Source: Alkalihalobacillus alcalophilus ATCC 27647 = CGMCC 1.3604
GTDB lineage: Bacteria > Bacillota > Bacilli > Bacillales > Bacillaceae_D
NCBI RefSeq assembly: GCF_000292245.2
Contig: NZ_ALPT02000094.1
Location: 1-14,837, forward strand
Direction: 5' to 3'
DNA length: 14,837 nucleotides
Made by a program: the position numbers and the translations under genes. This document shows positions 1 to 6,936 of the stretch, one piece after another (within the stretch, counting starts at the first letter, position 1; the number at the start of each line of letters is the position of its first letter). The notes beneath the pieces were generated by a model. That model had not been told where the DNA came from. It saw only the letters and a list, made by a program, of their open reading frames with translations, and did no database searches.

Positions 1-141
1 GAATGTGGACATCAAGAGGGCAAGAAATCTCTTGAAATAAGGGACTGGACGTGTTCTATTTGCCATAAACATCACGATCGAGATATCAATGCCAGCCAAA
101 ATATTCTAGCCGAAGGGGTAAGAACCTTCCACTTGGCTTAA
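1..141 (+). CDS. tnpB: TnpB RNA-guided nuclease, C-terminal 46 residues (gene begins outside window)
   Basis: The reading frame is open from base 1 to the TAA at 139-141 and encodes the end of a TnpB (OrfB, IS605 family) protein. The fragment starts with ECGH, the second half of the first zinc-knuckle pair, followed by the second pair in WTCSICHKHHDRD, and then the DRDINASQNIL motif. In this family that segment carries the last RuvC catalytic aspartate and its asparagine neighbour. The protein ends six residues after ILAEGV, a usual place for TnpB to stop. TnpB is the RNA-guided DNA endonuclease that keeps IS200/IS605 elements at their donor site and is the ancestor of Cas12. Only the C-terminus is visible, so whether the gene upstream is intact cannot be judged. 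Confidence 0.9.
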   Translation, partial: ECGHQEGKKSLEIRDWTCSICHKHHDRDINASQNILAEGVRTFHLA

Positions 142-292
142 AACAACATACAGAACCGTAGGAATCGACGGGGATAGCTTGGTCCATAAGAGAAACCTCT
201 GTTGGCAAAGAAAACCGCTGGCAAGTACGCTCTGTTCCCAAGAATCTCCCACTTCAATCAGACCGTAAGGTCGATAAGTGGGAGTAGTTCAA
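142..292 (+). ncRNA. Putative omega RNA (reRNA) scaffold of TnpB at the element's right end
   Basis: In TnpB systems the guide RNA is transcribed in the same direction as tnpB, covers the 3' end of the gene and the right end, and uses the bases just outside the element as the guide. Here the 151 nt after the tnpB stop are noncoding, contain short pairable segments, and finish with the nested hairpin at 246-284 and TCAA at 292. The scaffold probably extends upstream into tnpB; I cannot place its 5' end. The guide would begin at 293 and run across the intergenic gap into the lipM stop region. The call rests on position and family knowledge, not on a covariance model. Confidence 0.5.
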
Positions 293-313
293 TTATCTAT
301 TTGACATCCTTGC

Positions 314-1147
314 TCATTTTCTAAAGTTCCACTCATCTGATTCATATCGCTCTTTCGCGATTCGGTTAACATGAGCTTCTTCTTCTTCCGATAAGGTATA
401 CTCTTCTAAGTGGATATTTAAGCCCTTTTCAAACCCAAGCTTGAATGCATCCACAGCTTCTTCAATCGTAAGGTTCTCCTCACGTAAGGCATTAATCGCA
501 ACTGCTTTGTTTTTAAAGTTACGTTGCATTCTCTCACGTAATCGTTCACTAGAGTATTTAAACAAATCAAAGAGTCTATCCTCATCCACATCTAAAATGA
601 TCGAACCATGTTGTAAAATAACCCCTTTTTGACGTGTTTGAGCACTTCCAGCCACTTTACGACCTTCGACAACTAATTCATACCAAGAAGGGGCGTCAAA
701 ACAGACAGCCGAGCGTGGATTTTTTAAAGCCTCTTTTTCTTCATCTGTTCGTGGTACTGCAAAATACGCATCCAAGCCAACTGTTCTAAACCCTTCTAAA
801 ATCCCTTCAGAGATAACCCGATATGCTTCCGTTACGGTTGGAGGCATTTCCGGATGTTGCTCTGAAACAATTACACTGTATGTAAGTTCTTTGTCATGTA
901 AAACTCCACGTCCACCCGTTGGCCGTCGTACAAAACCATAACCATATTCTTTAACTGCATCCATATTAATCTCTTTTTCCACTTTTTGAAAATATCCTAT
1001 TGATAGTGTTGCTGGATTCCAACCGTAAAACCGGATCGTCGGAGGAATCAAACCTTTACTATGCCATTCTAATAGTGCTTCATCTAAAGCCATATTATAA
1101 GCTGGTGAACATTTTCCTGAATTAATAAATCGCCAAGTTTCCTTCAT
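314..1147 (-). CDS. lipM: Octanoyltransferase LipM (octanoyl-ACP:protein N-octanoyltransferase)
   Basis: LipM moves the octanoyl group from acyl carrier protein to the conserved lysine of the glycine cleavage H protein, the first step of lipoate assembly in Bacillus; LipA and LipL then complete and redistribute it. The protein is 277 aa, near the usual 278. It shows the lipoyltransferase fold signatures RRPTGGRGVLHD (residues 74-85), NPRSAVCFDAPSWYE with the acyl-thioester cysteine at C149, and GRKVAGSAQTRQ with K164. I choose the ATG at 1147 giving MKETWRF, because relatives start there and because a candidate promoter (-10 at 1183-1188) would start transcription near 1176, only five bases before the more upstream in-frame ATG at 1171. 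The gene is divergent from yqhL and shares the neighbourhood with gcvT/PA/PB, whose H-protein partner LipM modifies. An IS end lies 21 bp beyond its stop codon. Confidence 0.93.
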   Translation of the reverse strand: MKETWRFINSGKCSPAYNMALDEALLEWHSKGLIPPTIRFYGWNPATLSIGYFQKVEKEINMDAVKEYGYGFVRRPTGGRGVLHDKELTYSVIVSEQHPEMPPTVTEAYRVISEGILEGFRTVGLDAYFAVPRTDEEKEALKNPRSAVCFDAPSWYELVVEGRKVAGSAQTRQKGVILQHGSIILDVDEDRLFDLFKYSSERLRERMQRNFKNKAVAINALREENLTIEEAVDAFKLGFEKGLNIHLEEYTLSEEEEAHVNRIAKERYESDEWNFRK

Positions 1148-1182
1148 GATCATCGCTTCTTTCTTCCACATTTGTCTCTTCT

Positions 1183-1211
1183 AGTTTAACAAAGCAATTG
1201 AAAGGAGCCAA
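1183..1211 (-). promoter_or_regulatory. Candidate sigma-A promoter for lipM
   Basis: On the minus strand TTGGCT (1206-1211) and TAAACT (1183-1188) are separated by exactly 17 bp. Transcription would start near 1176, leaving a short leader before the ATG at 1147. The match is imperfect and the region is AT-rich, so this is a moderate guess. Confidence 0.4.
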
Positions 1212-1257
1212 GCCTAATGCAAGTAGTGATTATTTTGTTAAACAACCAATAATACAA

Positions 1258-1286
1258 TTGCTTATTTTGGTGACGAGCCTTATAAT
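1258..1286 (+). promoter_or_regulatory. Sigma-A promoter for yqhL
   Basis: TTGCTT (1258-1263) and a consensus TATAAT (1281-1286) are spaced by 17 bp. The predicted start near 1293 gives a leader of roughly 36 nt that contains the AGGAG ribosome binding site at 1314-1318. Confidence 0.65.
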
Positions 1287-1328
1287 TTAATACAGACATA
1301 TTGATTTACCTAAAGGAGTGTTCTTATT

Positions 1329-1709
1329 TTGTTGGATTACCTCTGGATTATTTTGCTTGTAGCATTAATCACGTACTTCCTTTTCCGCCGCTTTTACACA
1401 CCCAAATATTTGAAAACGTTAACTCAAGAGGAATTTATTAAAGGATATCGTAAAGCCCAATTAATAGATGTTCGTGAGCCACGTGAATTTGATGGAGGGC
1501 ATATTTTAGGTTCAAGAAATATCCCATTATCCCAGCTACGTCAACGCATAAATGAAATTCGTCCTGATCAAGCCGTATATTTATATTGCCAATCAGGGGC
1601 TAGAAGTAGACAAGCTGCCCAAATCATTAGAAAAAAACGTAAAGCGGAAGACATTAACCACCTTAAAGGCGGTTTCAAAAAATGGACAGGCAAAATTAAA
1701 AAGAAATAA
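1329..1709 (+). CDS. yqhL: YqhL-like membrane-anchored rhodanese-domain protein
   Basis: This 126-aa protein has one N-terminal membrane segment (about residues 3-18), a basic stretch (FRRFYTPK), and a single rhodanese domain. Rhodanese landmarks are LIDVREPREFDGGHILGSRN (45-64) and the active-site loop CQSGARS, with the sulfur-accepting cysteine at C87, so a persulfide-carrying role is possible; the physiological substrate is not known. The topology suggests the domain faces the cytoplasm. The start is TTG at 1329: AGGAG at 1314-1318 is 10 nt upstream, and the next TTG (1332) is less well spaced. The gene is monocistronic, with its own promoter upstream and terminator at 1729-1773, divergent from lipM and convergent with the gcv operon, as in Bacillus where yqhL sits beside gcvPB. 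Confidence 0.88.
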   Translation: MLDYLWIILLVALITYFLFRRFYTPKYLKTLTQEEFIKGYRKAQLIDVREPREFDGGHILGSRNIPLSQLRQRINEIRPDQAVYLYCQSGARSRQAAQIIRKKRKAEDINHLKGGFKKWTGKIKKK

Positions 1710-1728
1710 CGTACGTACAATCATTCTT

Positions 1729-1773
1729 AAAAAGCTTTCCCTAGTTATTTTGTTAACATGGGAGAGCTTTTTT
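1729..1773 (+). terminator. Rho-independent terminator of yqhL
   Basis: AAAAAGCTTTCCC (1729-1741) pairs with GGGAGAGCTTTTT (1760-1772) over 13 bp with one G-U pair, and a T-run follows. It begins 19 nt after the yqhL stop. Confidence 0.88.
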
Positions 1774-1794
1774 GTTTGGATTTATTTAGGTTTT

Positions 1795-2284
1795 ATTAAT
1801 TATCTCGGTTGATTCGCAACCTAATTTTGCTACAGTGCTATTTTTATTACCTATCTCGGCTTTTTCGCACTCTCATTTTGCTACAGCTAAATTTTCATTA
1901 CCTATTCTGACTGATTCGCAACCTAATTTGACTACAACACCATTTTCATTACCTATCCCAGCTAATTCGCACTCTAATTTTACTAATACATAATTTTCAT
2001 TACCTATCACAGCTTTTTCGCACCCTCATTTGTCTACATCACCATTTTCATTACCTATCACAGCTGATTCGCACTCTAATTTTACTAATACATAATTTTC
2101 ATTACCTATCCCAGCTAATTCGCACTCTAATTTTACTAATACACCATTTTCATTACCTATCACAGCTTTTTCGCACCCTCATTTGTCTACATCACCATTT
2201 TCATTACCTATCACAGCTGATTCGCACTCTAATTTTACTAAAACGCAACTTTCATTACTTATCCTAGTTTTTACACACACTAGC
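1795..2284. repeat. 51-bp tandem repeat array, nine full units plus a partial tenth
   Basis: The anchor ATTACCTATC (ATTAATTATC in the first copy, ATTACTTATC in the last) recurs at 1795, 1846, 1897, 1948, 1999, 2050, 2101, 2152, 2203 and 2254, exactly 51 bp apart each time. Each unit also carries TTCGCA about 20 bp after the anchor, preceded by TGA, TAA or TTT. From unit 4 on these variants follow the order TAA, TTT, TGA twice, making a 153-bp higher-order repeat: 1948-2100 and 2101-2253. Units at 1999 and 2152 are identical over all 51 bases; those at 1948 and 2101 differ at two positions, and those at 2050 and 2203 at four. The array fills the gap between the convergent yqhL and gcv terminators. 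There are no unrelated spacers, so it is not CRISPR. Function unknown. Confidence 0.95.
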
Positions 2285-2313
2285 TTTTATCCCATTAAAC
2301 TCTAGTAAGCAGC

Positions 2314-2341
2314 AAAAAACCACCCAATCACGGGTGGTTTT
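2314..2341 (-). terminator. Rho-independent terminator of the gcv operon
   Basis: AAAACCACCC (2316-2325) and GGGTGGTTTT (2332-2341) form a perfect 10-bp stem. Read on the minus strand, the stem is followed by a run of Ts (2314-2319). It sits 11 nt past the gcvPB stop. Confidence 0.9.
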
Positions 2342-2352
2342 AGTTACACTTT

Positions 2353-3816
2353 TTACACTTTTTGATAACGTAAAATTGGTTTTCTTGCAGCCAATGTTTC
2401 ATCTAAACGACTGATGACGGTATGATGAGGCGCTTCTTGTACAACTTCTGGATTTTCCTCAGCTTCCTTGGCAATTTGAATCATTGCTTCGATAAACTCG
2501 TCTAATGTTTCTTTAGACTCAGTTTCTGTTGGCTCAATCATCATACACTCTTCTACATTTAGTGGGAAGTAGATTGTTGGTGGATGATAACCGAAATCCA
2601 ATAGACGTTTAGCGATATCTAACGTACGAACGCCTAGTTTCTTTTGACGGCGACCAGATAAAACAAACTCATGTTTACAATGTTGCTCATAAGGTAAGTC
2701 AAAATGAGGGGCAAGACGACGCATCATATAATTCGCATTTAAGACAGCAAACTCAGATACTTGACGTAAGCCTTCAGGTCCCATTGTTCGAATGTACGTA
2801 TAAGCACGAACATTAATTCCATAGTTTCCGTAATAAGGTTTTACACGACCGATTGATTCTGGACGGTTGTAATCCAAATCATAACCGTGCTCGGTTTTAA
2901 CAATAATTGGTTTTGGTAAGTATGGAATTAAATCCTCTTTTACCCCAACTGGACCAGAACCAGGACCACCACCACCGTGAGGACCAGTAAATGTTTTGTG
3001 TAAGTTTAAGTGAACGACATCAAATCCCATATCCCCTGGACGAGTGATTCCGAGAATCGCATTGGAGTTCGCTCCATCATAATAAAGTTTTCCACCCGCA
3101 CTGTGAACAATTTCCGCCATCTCGACAATGTATGACTCAAATAAACCAAGTGTATTTGGATTCGTTAACATAAGAGCAGCTGTGTCAGAGCCAACTACTG
3201 AGCGTAAATGTTCTAAATCAACTAAGCCATTTTCATCTGTGTTTACTGTAACAGAATCGAATCCTGCAACCGTGGCAGAGGCTGGGTTTGTTCCATGAGC
3301 GGAGTCCGGTACAATCACTTTTGTACGATTGAAATCACCGTTTGCCTCATGATACGCACGAATCATCATTAATCCTGTCCATTCCCCGTGAGCACCTGCA
3401 GCTGGTTGCAAAGTTACTTCATCCATACCGGTAATATCCGCTAACGCTGTTTGTAGCTCATAAAGCATTTCAAGTGAACCTTGAACTTGTTCAACTGGTT
3501 GATAAGGGTGAACATTTGCTAACCCATCAATACGTGCAACATCTTCATTAATTTTTGGATTGTACTTCATGGTACAAGAACCTAATGGGTAAAAGCCACT
3601 ATCCACACCATGATTACGTTTCGATAATGCGGTATAATGACGCATAATTTGAAGTTCAGAAACCTCAGGTAATTCTGCTTCTTCTTGGCGCACAAAACCA
3701 TCAGGTAAAAGGTCTGACATATTGATTTCGTCGATATCTAAAATTGGTAAACTATGCCCAACACGATCTTCTTTACTTAATTCAAAAATGAGCGCTTGAT
3801 CTTTAGGTTGACTCAT
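2353..3816 (-). CDS. gcvPB: Glycine dehydrogenase (decarboxylating) subunit 2, P-protein beta
   Basis: GcvPB is the C-terminal half of the split P-protein. With GcvPA it decarboxylates glycine on pyridoxal phosphate and passes the aminomethyl group to the lipoyl arm of the H protein, in the cytoplasm. The 487-aa length fits the family. The cofactor lysine is in HLNLHKTFTGPHGGGGPG (K274), a strongly conserved signature, and the substrate/cofactor segment DSAHGTNPASA (171-181) is present. It is the third gene of the operon. Its ATG overlaps the gcvPA stop codon by four bases (ATGA), which indicates translational coupling and a 1:1 supply of the two subunits. Expression is expected to follow the upstream glycine riboswitch. 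The terminator follows 11 nt downstream. No key residue looks lost. Confidence 0.97.
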   Translation of the reverse strand: MSQPKDQALIFELSKEDRVGHSLPILDIDEINMSDLLPDGFVRQEEAELPEVSELQIMRHYTALSKRNHGVDSGFYPLGSCTMKYNPKINEDVARIDGLANVHPYQPVEQVQGSLEMLYELQTALADITGMDEVTLQPAAGAHGEWTGLMMIRAYHEANGDFNRTKVIVPDSAHGTNPASATVAGFDSVTVNTDENGLVDLEHLRSVVGSDTAALMLTNPNTLGLFESYIVEMAEIVHSAGGKLYYDGANSNAILGITRPGDMGFDVVHLNLHKTFTGPHGGGGPGSGPVGVKEDLIPYLPKPIIVKTEHGYDLDYNRPESIGRVKPYYGNYGINVRAYTYIRTMGPEGLRQVSEFAVLNANYMMRRLAPHFDLPYEQHCKHEFVLSGRRQKKLGVRTLDIAKRLLDFGYHPPTIYFPLNVEECMMIEPTETESKETLDEFIEAMIQIAKEAEENPEVVQEAPHHTVISRLDETLAARKPILRYQKV

Positions 3817-5156
3817 TGTAACGCCCCCACTTCTTTAGCAAATTGATTGATTTCTTCTTTTGTACGAATTTCTGTAACCGTTACAAGCATACAATTTTCA
3901 AGCTCTGGGTAGTACTGACTTAAATCATATCCACCAATAATGCCACGCTCTAGTAATTTTTGATTGACCTCAGCAACAGGAGCATTTAATTGAATAATAA
4001 ACTCATTAAATACTGGTTGGTCATGGACAATCGTTACACCATTTTCTTTCAATTTCGCTTTAGCATAACCAGCCTTTTGGACATTTTGATAAGCCATTTC
4101 TTTAACGCCTTTTTTACCAATCGCTGTCATCGCAACAGAAGCCGCTAACGCATTTAATGCTTGGTTGGAACAAATATTTGATGTCGCTTTTTCACGGCGA
4201 ATATGTTGCTCACGTGCTTGTAGTGTTAACACAAAACCACGTTGACCGTGCTCATCTTTTGTTTGTCCGACTAAACGACCTGGCAATTTTCTCATAAGCT
4301 TTTTCGTTACGGCAAAATAACCACAATGAGGTCCGCCAAATTGAGTCGCAATCCCAAATGGTTGGGCATCTCCAACAACGATATCCGCACCAAAATGACC
4401 AGGCGGTTTTAATAATCCTAAAGAAAGTGGATTACTAGAAACGACCATCATCGCTTTTTTCTCATGAGCAATTTTTTCAATTTCCGCAAGTGGCTCAAGA
4501 TGACCAAAGAAGTTCGGGTACTGTACAACTACACACGCTGTATCATCATTATAATGTTCTCTAATTTGGTCTAAATCTGTTACCCCGTCTTTTAAGTCAA
4601 TTTCGATTACATTTAGGCGTTGGCCTTTTGCATTCGTTTGAATCACGGCACGAGCTTCAGGGTGAACGGCCTTAGATACTAAAATCGTTTTGTTTTTCGT
4701 ATGACCAGCGCTCATCATCGCTGCTTCAGCAAGAGCAGTTGGGCCATCATACATAGATGAGTTTGCGATATCCATCCCTGTTAATTCACAAATCATCGTT
4801 TGGAATTCAAAAATCGCTTGTAATTCCCCTTGTGAAATTTCTGGCTGATATGGCGTATAAGCTGTATAAAATTCAGAACGAGAAATAACATGATCGACAA
4901 TCGAAGGAATATAATGCTCATATACTCCTGCTCCAAGGAATGAAACTTTTTCCTTAATCGAGACGTTTTTATTCGCTAAACCATTAAAATACTTTAAAAG
5001 CTCTTGCTCACGTAAAGACTCAGGTACATTTAATTGCCCTTTAAAACGAATTGATTCTGGGATATCAGAAAATAATTCTTCAATAGAATCCACACCAATT
5101 GTTTCGAGCATGGCTTGTTTGTCTGTTTCAGTCATCGGTAAATAACGATTATTCAT
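3813..5156 (-). CDS. gcvPA: Glycine dehydrogenase (decarboxylating) subunit 1, P-protein alpha
   Basis: GcvPA is the N-terminal half of the two-subunit P-protein and forms an alpha2-beta2 enzyme with GcvPB. It has the aminotransferase-like fold but lacks the PLP lysine, which is supplied by GcvPB. The 447-aa protein begins MNNRYLPMTETDKQAML, typical of the family, and contains SFLGAGVYEHYIPS (near residue 75), the segment AYTPYQPEISQGELQ, FGGPHCGYFA, and NICSNQALNAL. Its ATG lies 13 nt after the gcvT stop, with a GGGGGAG binding site that overlaps that stop codon. Its own stop overlaps the gcvPB start. Organism groups with a single fused GcvP differ; the split form is the usual Bacillus and archaeal type. 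Confidence 0.97.
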   Translation of the reverse strand: MNNRYLPMTETDKQAMLETIGVDSIEELFSDIPESIRFKGQLNVPESLREQELLKYFNGLANKNVSIKEKVSFLGAGVYEHYIPSIVDHVISRSEFYTAYTPYQPEISQGELQAIFEFQTMICELTGMDIANSSMYDGPTALAEAAMMSAGHTKNKTILVSKAVHPEARAVIQTNAKGQRLNVIEIDLKDGVTDLDQIREHYNDDTACVVVQYPNFFGHLEPLAEIEKIAHEKKAMMVVSSNPLSLGLLKPPGHFGADIVVGDAQPFGIATQFGGPHCGYFAVTKKLMRKLPGRLVGQTKDEHGQRGFVLTLQAREQHIRREKATSNICSNQALNALAASVAMTAIGKKGVKEMAYQNVQKAGYAKAKLKENGVTIVHDQPVFNEFIIQLNAPVAEVNQKLLERGIIGGYDLSQYYPELENCMLVTVTEIRTKEEINQFAKEVGALQ

Positions 5157-5169
5157 AGAAACGCTCCCC

Positions 5170-6270
5170 CTATTTCTTTCTTCTATAAAATGGCGTTTTA
5201 ACCACTTTTGCTTTTAGACGCTTTTTACGAACTTGAACCTCAACTTCTGTATCTAATTGCGTGTAATCAATGTCAAGTAGAGCTAATCCAACATTCTTTT
5301 TTAAGGTCGGTGACTGCGTTCCTGTTGTCACAAAACCAATTTCTTTCTCACCAGCGAAAACTTGATAATCTGTACGTGGAATTCCTTTATCAATCATTTC
5401 AATTCCAACTAACTTGCGAGTAAGACCTTCTTCTTTTTGTTTGGTCAAAGCTTCTTTCCCTATAAAATTCGCTTGTTTTTGCACTTTTACGGCAAAACCA
5501 ACCCCTGCTTCAAGTGGAGAAATATCACGTGTTAATTCTTGCCCGTATAAAGCCAGTTTAGCCTCAAAACGAAGCGTATCACGTGCACCTAACCCGCACG
5601 GAACAAGCCCTTCCGATTCTCCTTCTGTTAATAAAAGTTCCCAAATCGCGACGGCGTCTTCGTTATCACAATAAATTTCAAACCCATCTTCTCCAGTGTA
5701 GCCAGTACGAGAGATTAAAGCTTTTCCTGTTGCAATTTGAACTTGATCATAAAAATGGAATGGTTTCAGTGTATGAACATCTTCTTCAACTACTTTTTGT
5801 AAAATCACTTCAGCATTAGGTCCTTGTAAGGCAATTAATGACAATTGTTCTGAAAGATTTGTCAACTCCGCCCCTTCAATTAAATGCTCCTCCATCCAAG
5901 CAATGTCCTTCTCGATATTAGAAGCATTAATGACAAGTAAAAACTCAACATCATTTTTACGGTAAACAAGTAAATCATCCACTGTTCCACCGTCTTCGTA
6001 ACACATGGCCGTATATTGCGCTTGACCATCAATTAAAACTGATACATCATTTGTTACGAGTGATTGAATATAAGCTAATGCTTGCGGACCTTTTACGAGA
6101 ACTTCACCCATATGGGAAACATCAAATAACCCTGCTTGAGTGCGAACCGCTTCATGTTCTTCCTTAATTGAAGAAAATTGAACCGGTAAATCCCATCCAC
6201 CAAAATCAATCGTTTTGGCCCCGTATTTGCTATAAACTTCAAACAAAGGCGTTTTGAATAATTCAGACAT
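5170..6270 (-). CDS. gcvT: Aminomethyltransferase, glycine cleavage T protein
   Basis: GcvT releases ammonia from the aminomethyl-lipoyl H protein and transfers the one-carbon unit to tetrahydrofolate, giving 5,10-methylene-THF. The 366-aa length is normal. Family signatures include GGWDLPVQFSSIKEEHEAVR near the N-terminus, GLFDVSHMGEV, TNDVSVL, SRTGYTGEDGFEIYC, and the folate-site segment GLGARDTLRFEA. The frame extends upstream to a TTG at 6309, but I choose the ATG at 6270 (MSELFKTPLF) because AGGAGG lies six bases before it and relatives start there. It is the first gene of the operon, 163 nt downstream of the riboswitch terminator. Elevated glycine should raise its expression. Confidence 0.96.
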   Translation of the reverse strand: MSELFKTPLFEVYSKYGAKTIDFGGWDLPVQFSSIKEEHEAVRTQAGLFDVSHMGEVLVKGPQALAYIQSLVTNDVSVLIDGQAQYTAMCYEDGGTVDDLLVYRKNDVEFLLVINASNIEKDIAWMEEHLIEGAELTNLSEQLSLIALQGPNAEVILQKVVEEDVHTLKPFHFYDQVQIATGKALISRTGYTGEDGFEIYCDNEDAVAIWELLLTEGESEGLVPCGLGARDTLRFEAKLALYGQELTRDISPLEAGVGFAVKVQKQANFIGKEALTKQKEEGLTRKLVGIEMIDKGIPRTDYQVFAGEKEIGFVTTGTQSPTLKKNVGLALLDIDYTQLDTEVEVQVRKKRLKAKVVKTPFYRRKK

Positions 6271-6433
6271 GATTTTCCTCCTAATGTTTTTTCCTAGTTC
6301 TTCTTTCAACTCATCATTTCCAACCCAATCATAAAGTAAAAAATGTGTTCATACACATGTTAATCCTTTAATGAAAAGGAAGAATGTTTGGTTCTTAAAA
6401 CTTTCCATACTTATACGAAGGGTTTTCTTACGT

Positions 6434-6480
6434 AAAAAAGGACAGAGAAATACACCATCAAGATGTAAGTCCCTGTCCTT
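6434..6480 (-). terminator. Expression-platform terminator of the glycine riboswitch
   Basis: On the minus strand AAGGACAGGGA pairs with TCTCTGTCCTT over 11 bp with one G-U pair, followed by six Ts. It abuts aptamer II, so it is an attenuator and not the end of a gene. Confidence 0.88.
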
Positions 6481-6673
6481 GAACCAGAAAGTTTCACTTT
6501 TCCTTTCCTAAAAAATTTAGGGAAAGAAAAATTGTCTTCGTGGGTGGCTTAATAAACCATTAAGCTCTCTCCAGAGTTGCGTCAAATAAGAGTCTTTTTG
6601 CCTGAGAGATTCACTCCTTAAAGCTTGCTCCTTCGGCGCTGCATTAGCAGTCTCTCCCCTTATTTTCATCCGC
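6434..6673 (-). promoter_or_regulatory. Tandem glycine riboswitch with terminator, controlling gcvT-gcvPA-gcvPB
   Basis: Read on the minus strand, aptamer I has GGGGAGAGACTGC, the signature CGCCGAAGGAGCAAGC and GAATCTCTCAGGCAAAAAGAC, which is close to the canonical gcvT leader. The flanks AAATAAG and CTTATTT pair and, with GATGA before and GACGCAAC after, resemble the leader-linker kink-turn. Aptamer II starts at AACTCTGGAGAG and has a stem (CTTTCCCTAAA with TTTAGGAAAG), but its core reads CACCCACGAAGACAA and ACTTTCTGG, off consensus. The last bases of aptamer II run into the terminator stem at 6434-6480, so ligand binding can compete with termination. The class is a genetic ON switch: glycine favours read-through. 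I see no convincing -35/-10 pair upstream. Confidence 0.92.
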
Positions 6674-6936
6674 CTTTATTAAATTATGTTTTAAAAATTT
6701 TCTTTCATTTTAGGCTTTAATGAACAAACTTTGCTAGAGCATTAAATTCCTAAATTTGAACATACTAAATACATATGTTGATAGAACCAAAGAACCGACT
6801 AAAAAAACATGTACATTCTCTACCAACTATATGGTTAATGTTCGTTTTTAATTTATTTTTGTTTCTTTTTTATACATATATCCTACCAATACCACATTAT
6901 TTACGCAACATTTATTTTTGAAAGGGGTCACAAAAA

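Larger units (their letters stand above)
1..292 (+). mobile_element. Right end of an IS200/IS605-group (TnpB-carrying) insertion sequence
   Basis: The window opens inside the element. Visible parts are the tnpB 3' end (1-141), a noncoding stretch, and a right end with a subterminal hairpin: CTCCCACTT at 246-254 pairs perfectly with AAGTGGGAG at 276-284, with a nested GACC/GGTC stem at 261-264 and 269-272. The sequence after the hairpin, TAGTTCAA, ends in the tetranucleotide TCAA at 289-292, the usual right cleavage site of this transposon group, so I place the element boundary at 292. There are no terminal inverted repeats, as expected for single-strand peel-and-paste elements. The insertion lies 21 bp beyond the lipM stop codon. 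The left end and any tnpA are outside the window. Confidence 0.8.

Noticed and set aside
314..1171. LipM start at the upstream ATG 1171
   Set aside because: It would add eight residues absent from relatives and would fall about five bases from the predicted transcription start, leaving no room for a ribosome binding site.
1795..2284. CRISPR array
   Set aside because: The whole 51-bp period is repetitive; there are no unique spacers between short constant repeats, and no cas gene is near.
6674..6936. Promoters for gcvT and yqhH in the AT-rich divergent region
   Set aside because: Many A/T-rich hexamers are present, but no -35/-10 pair with proper spacing stands out on either strand.
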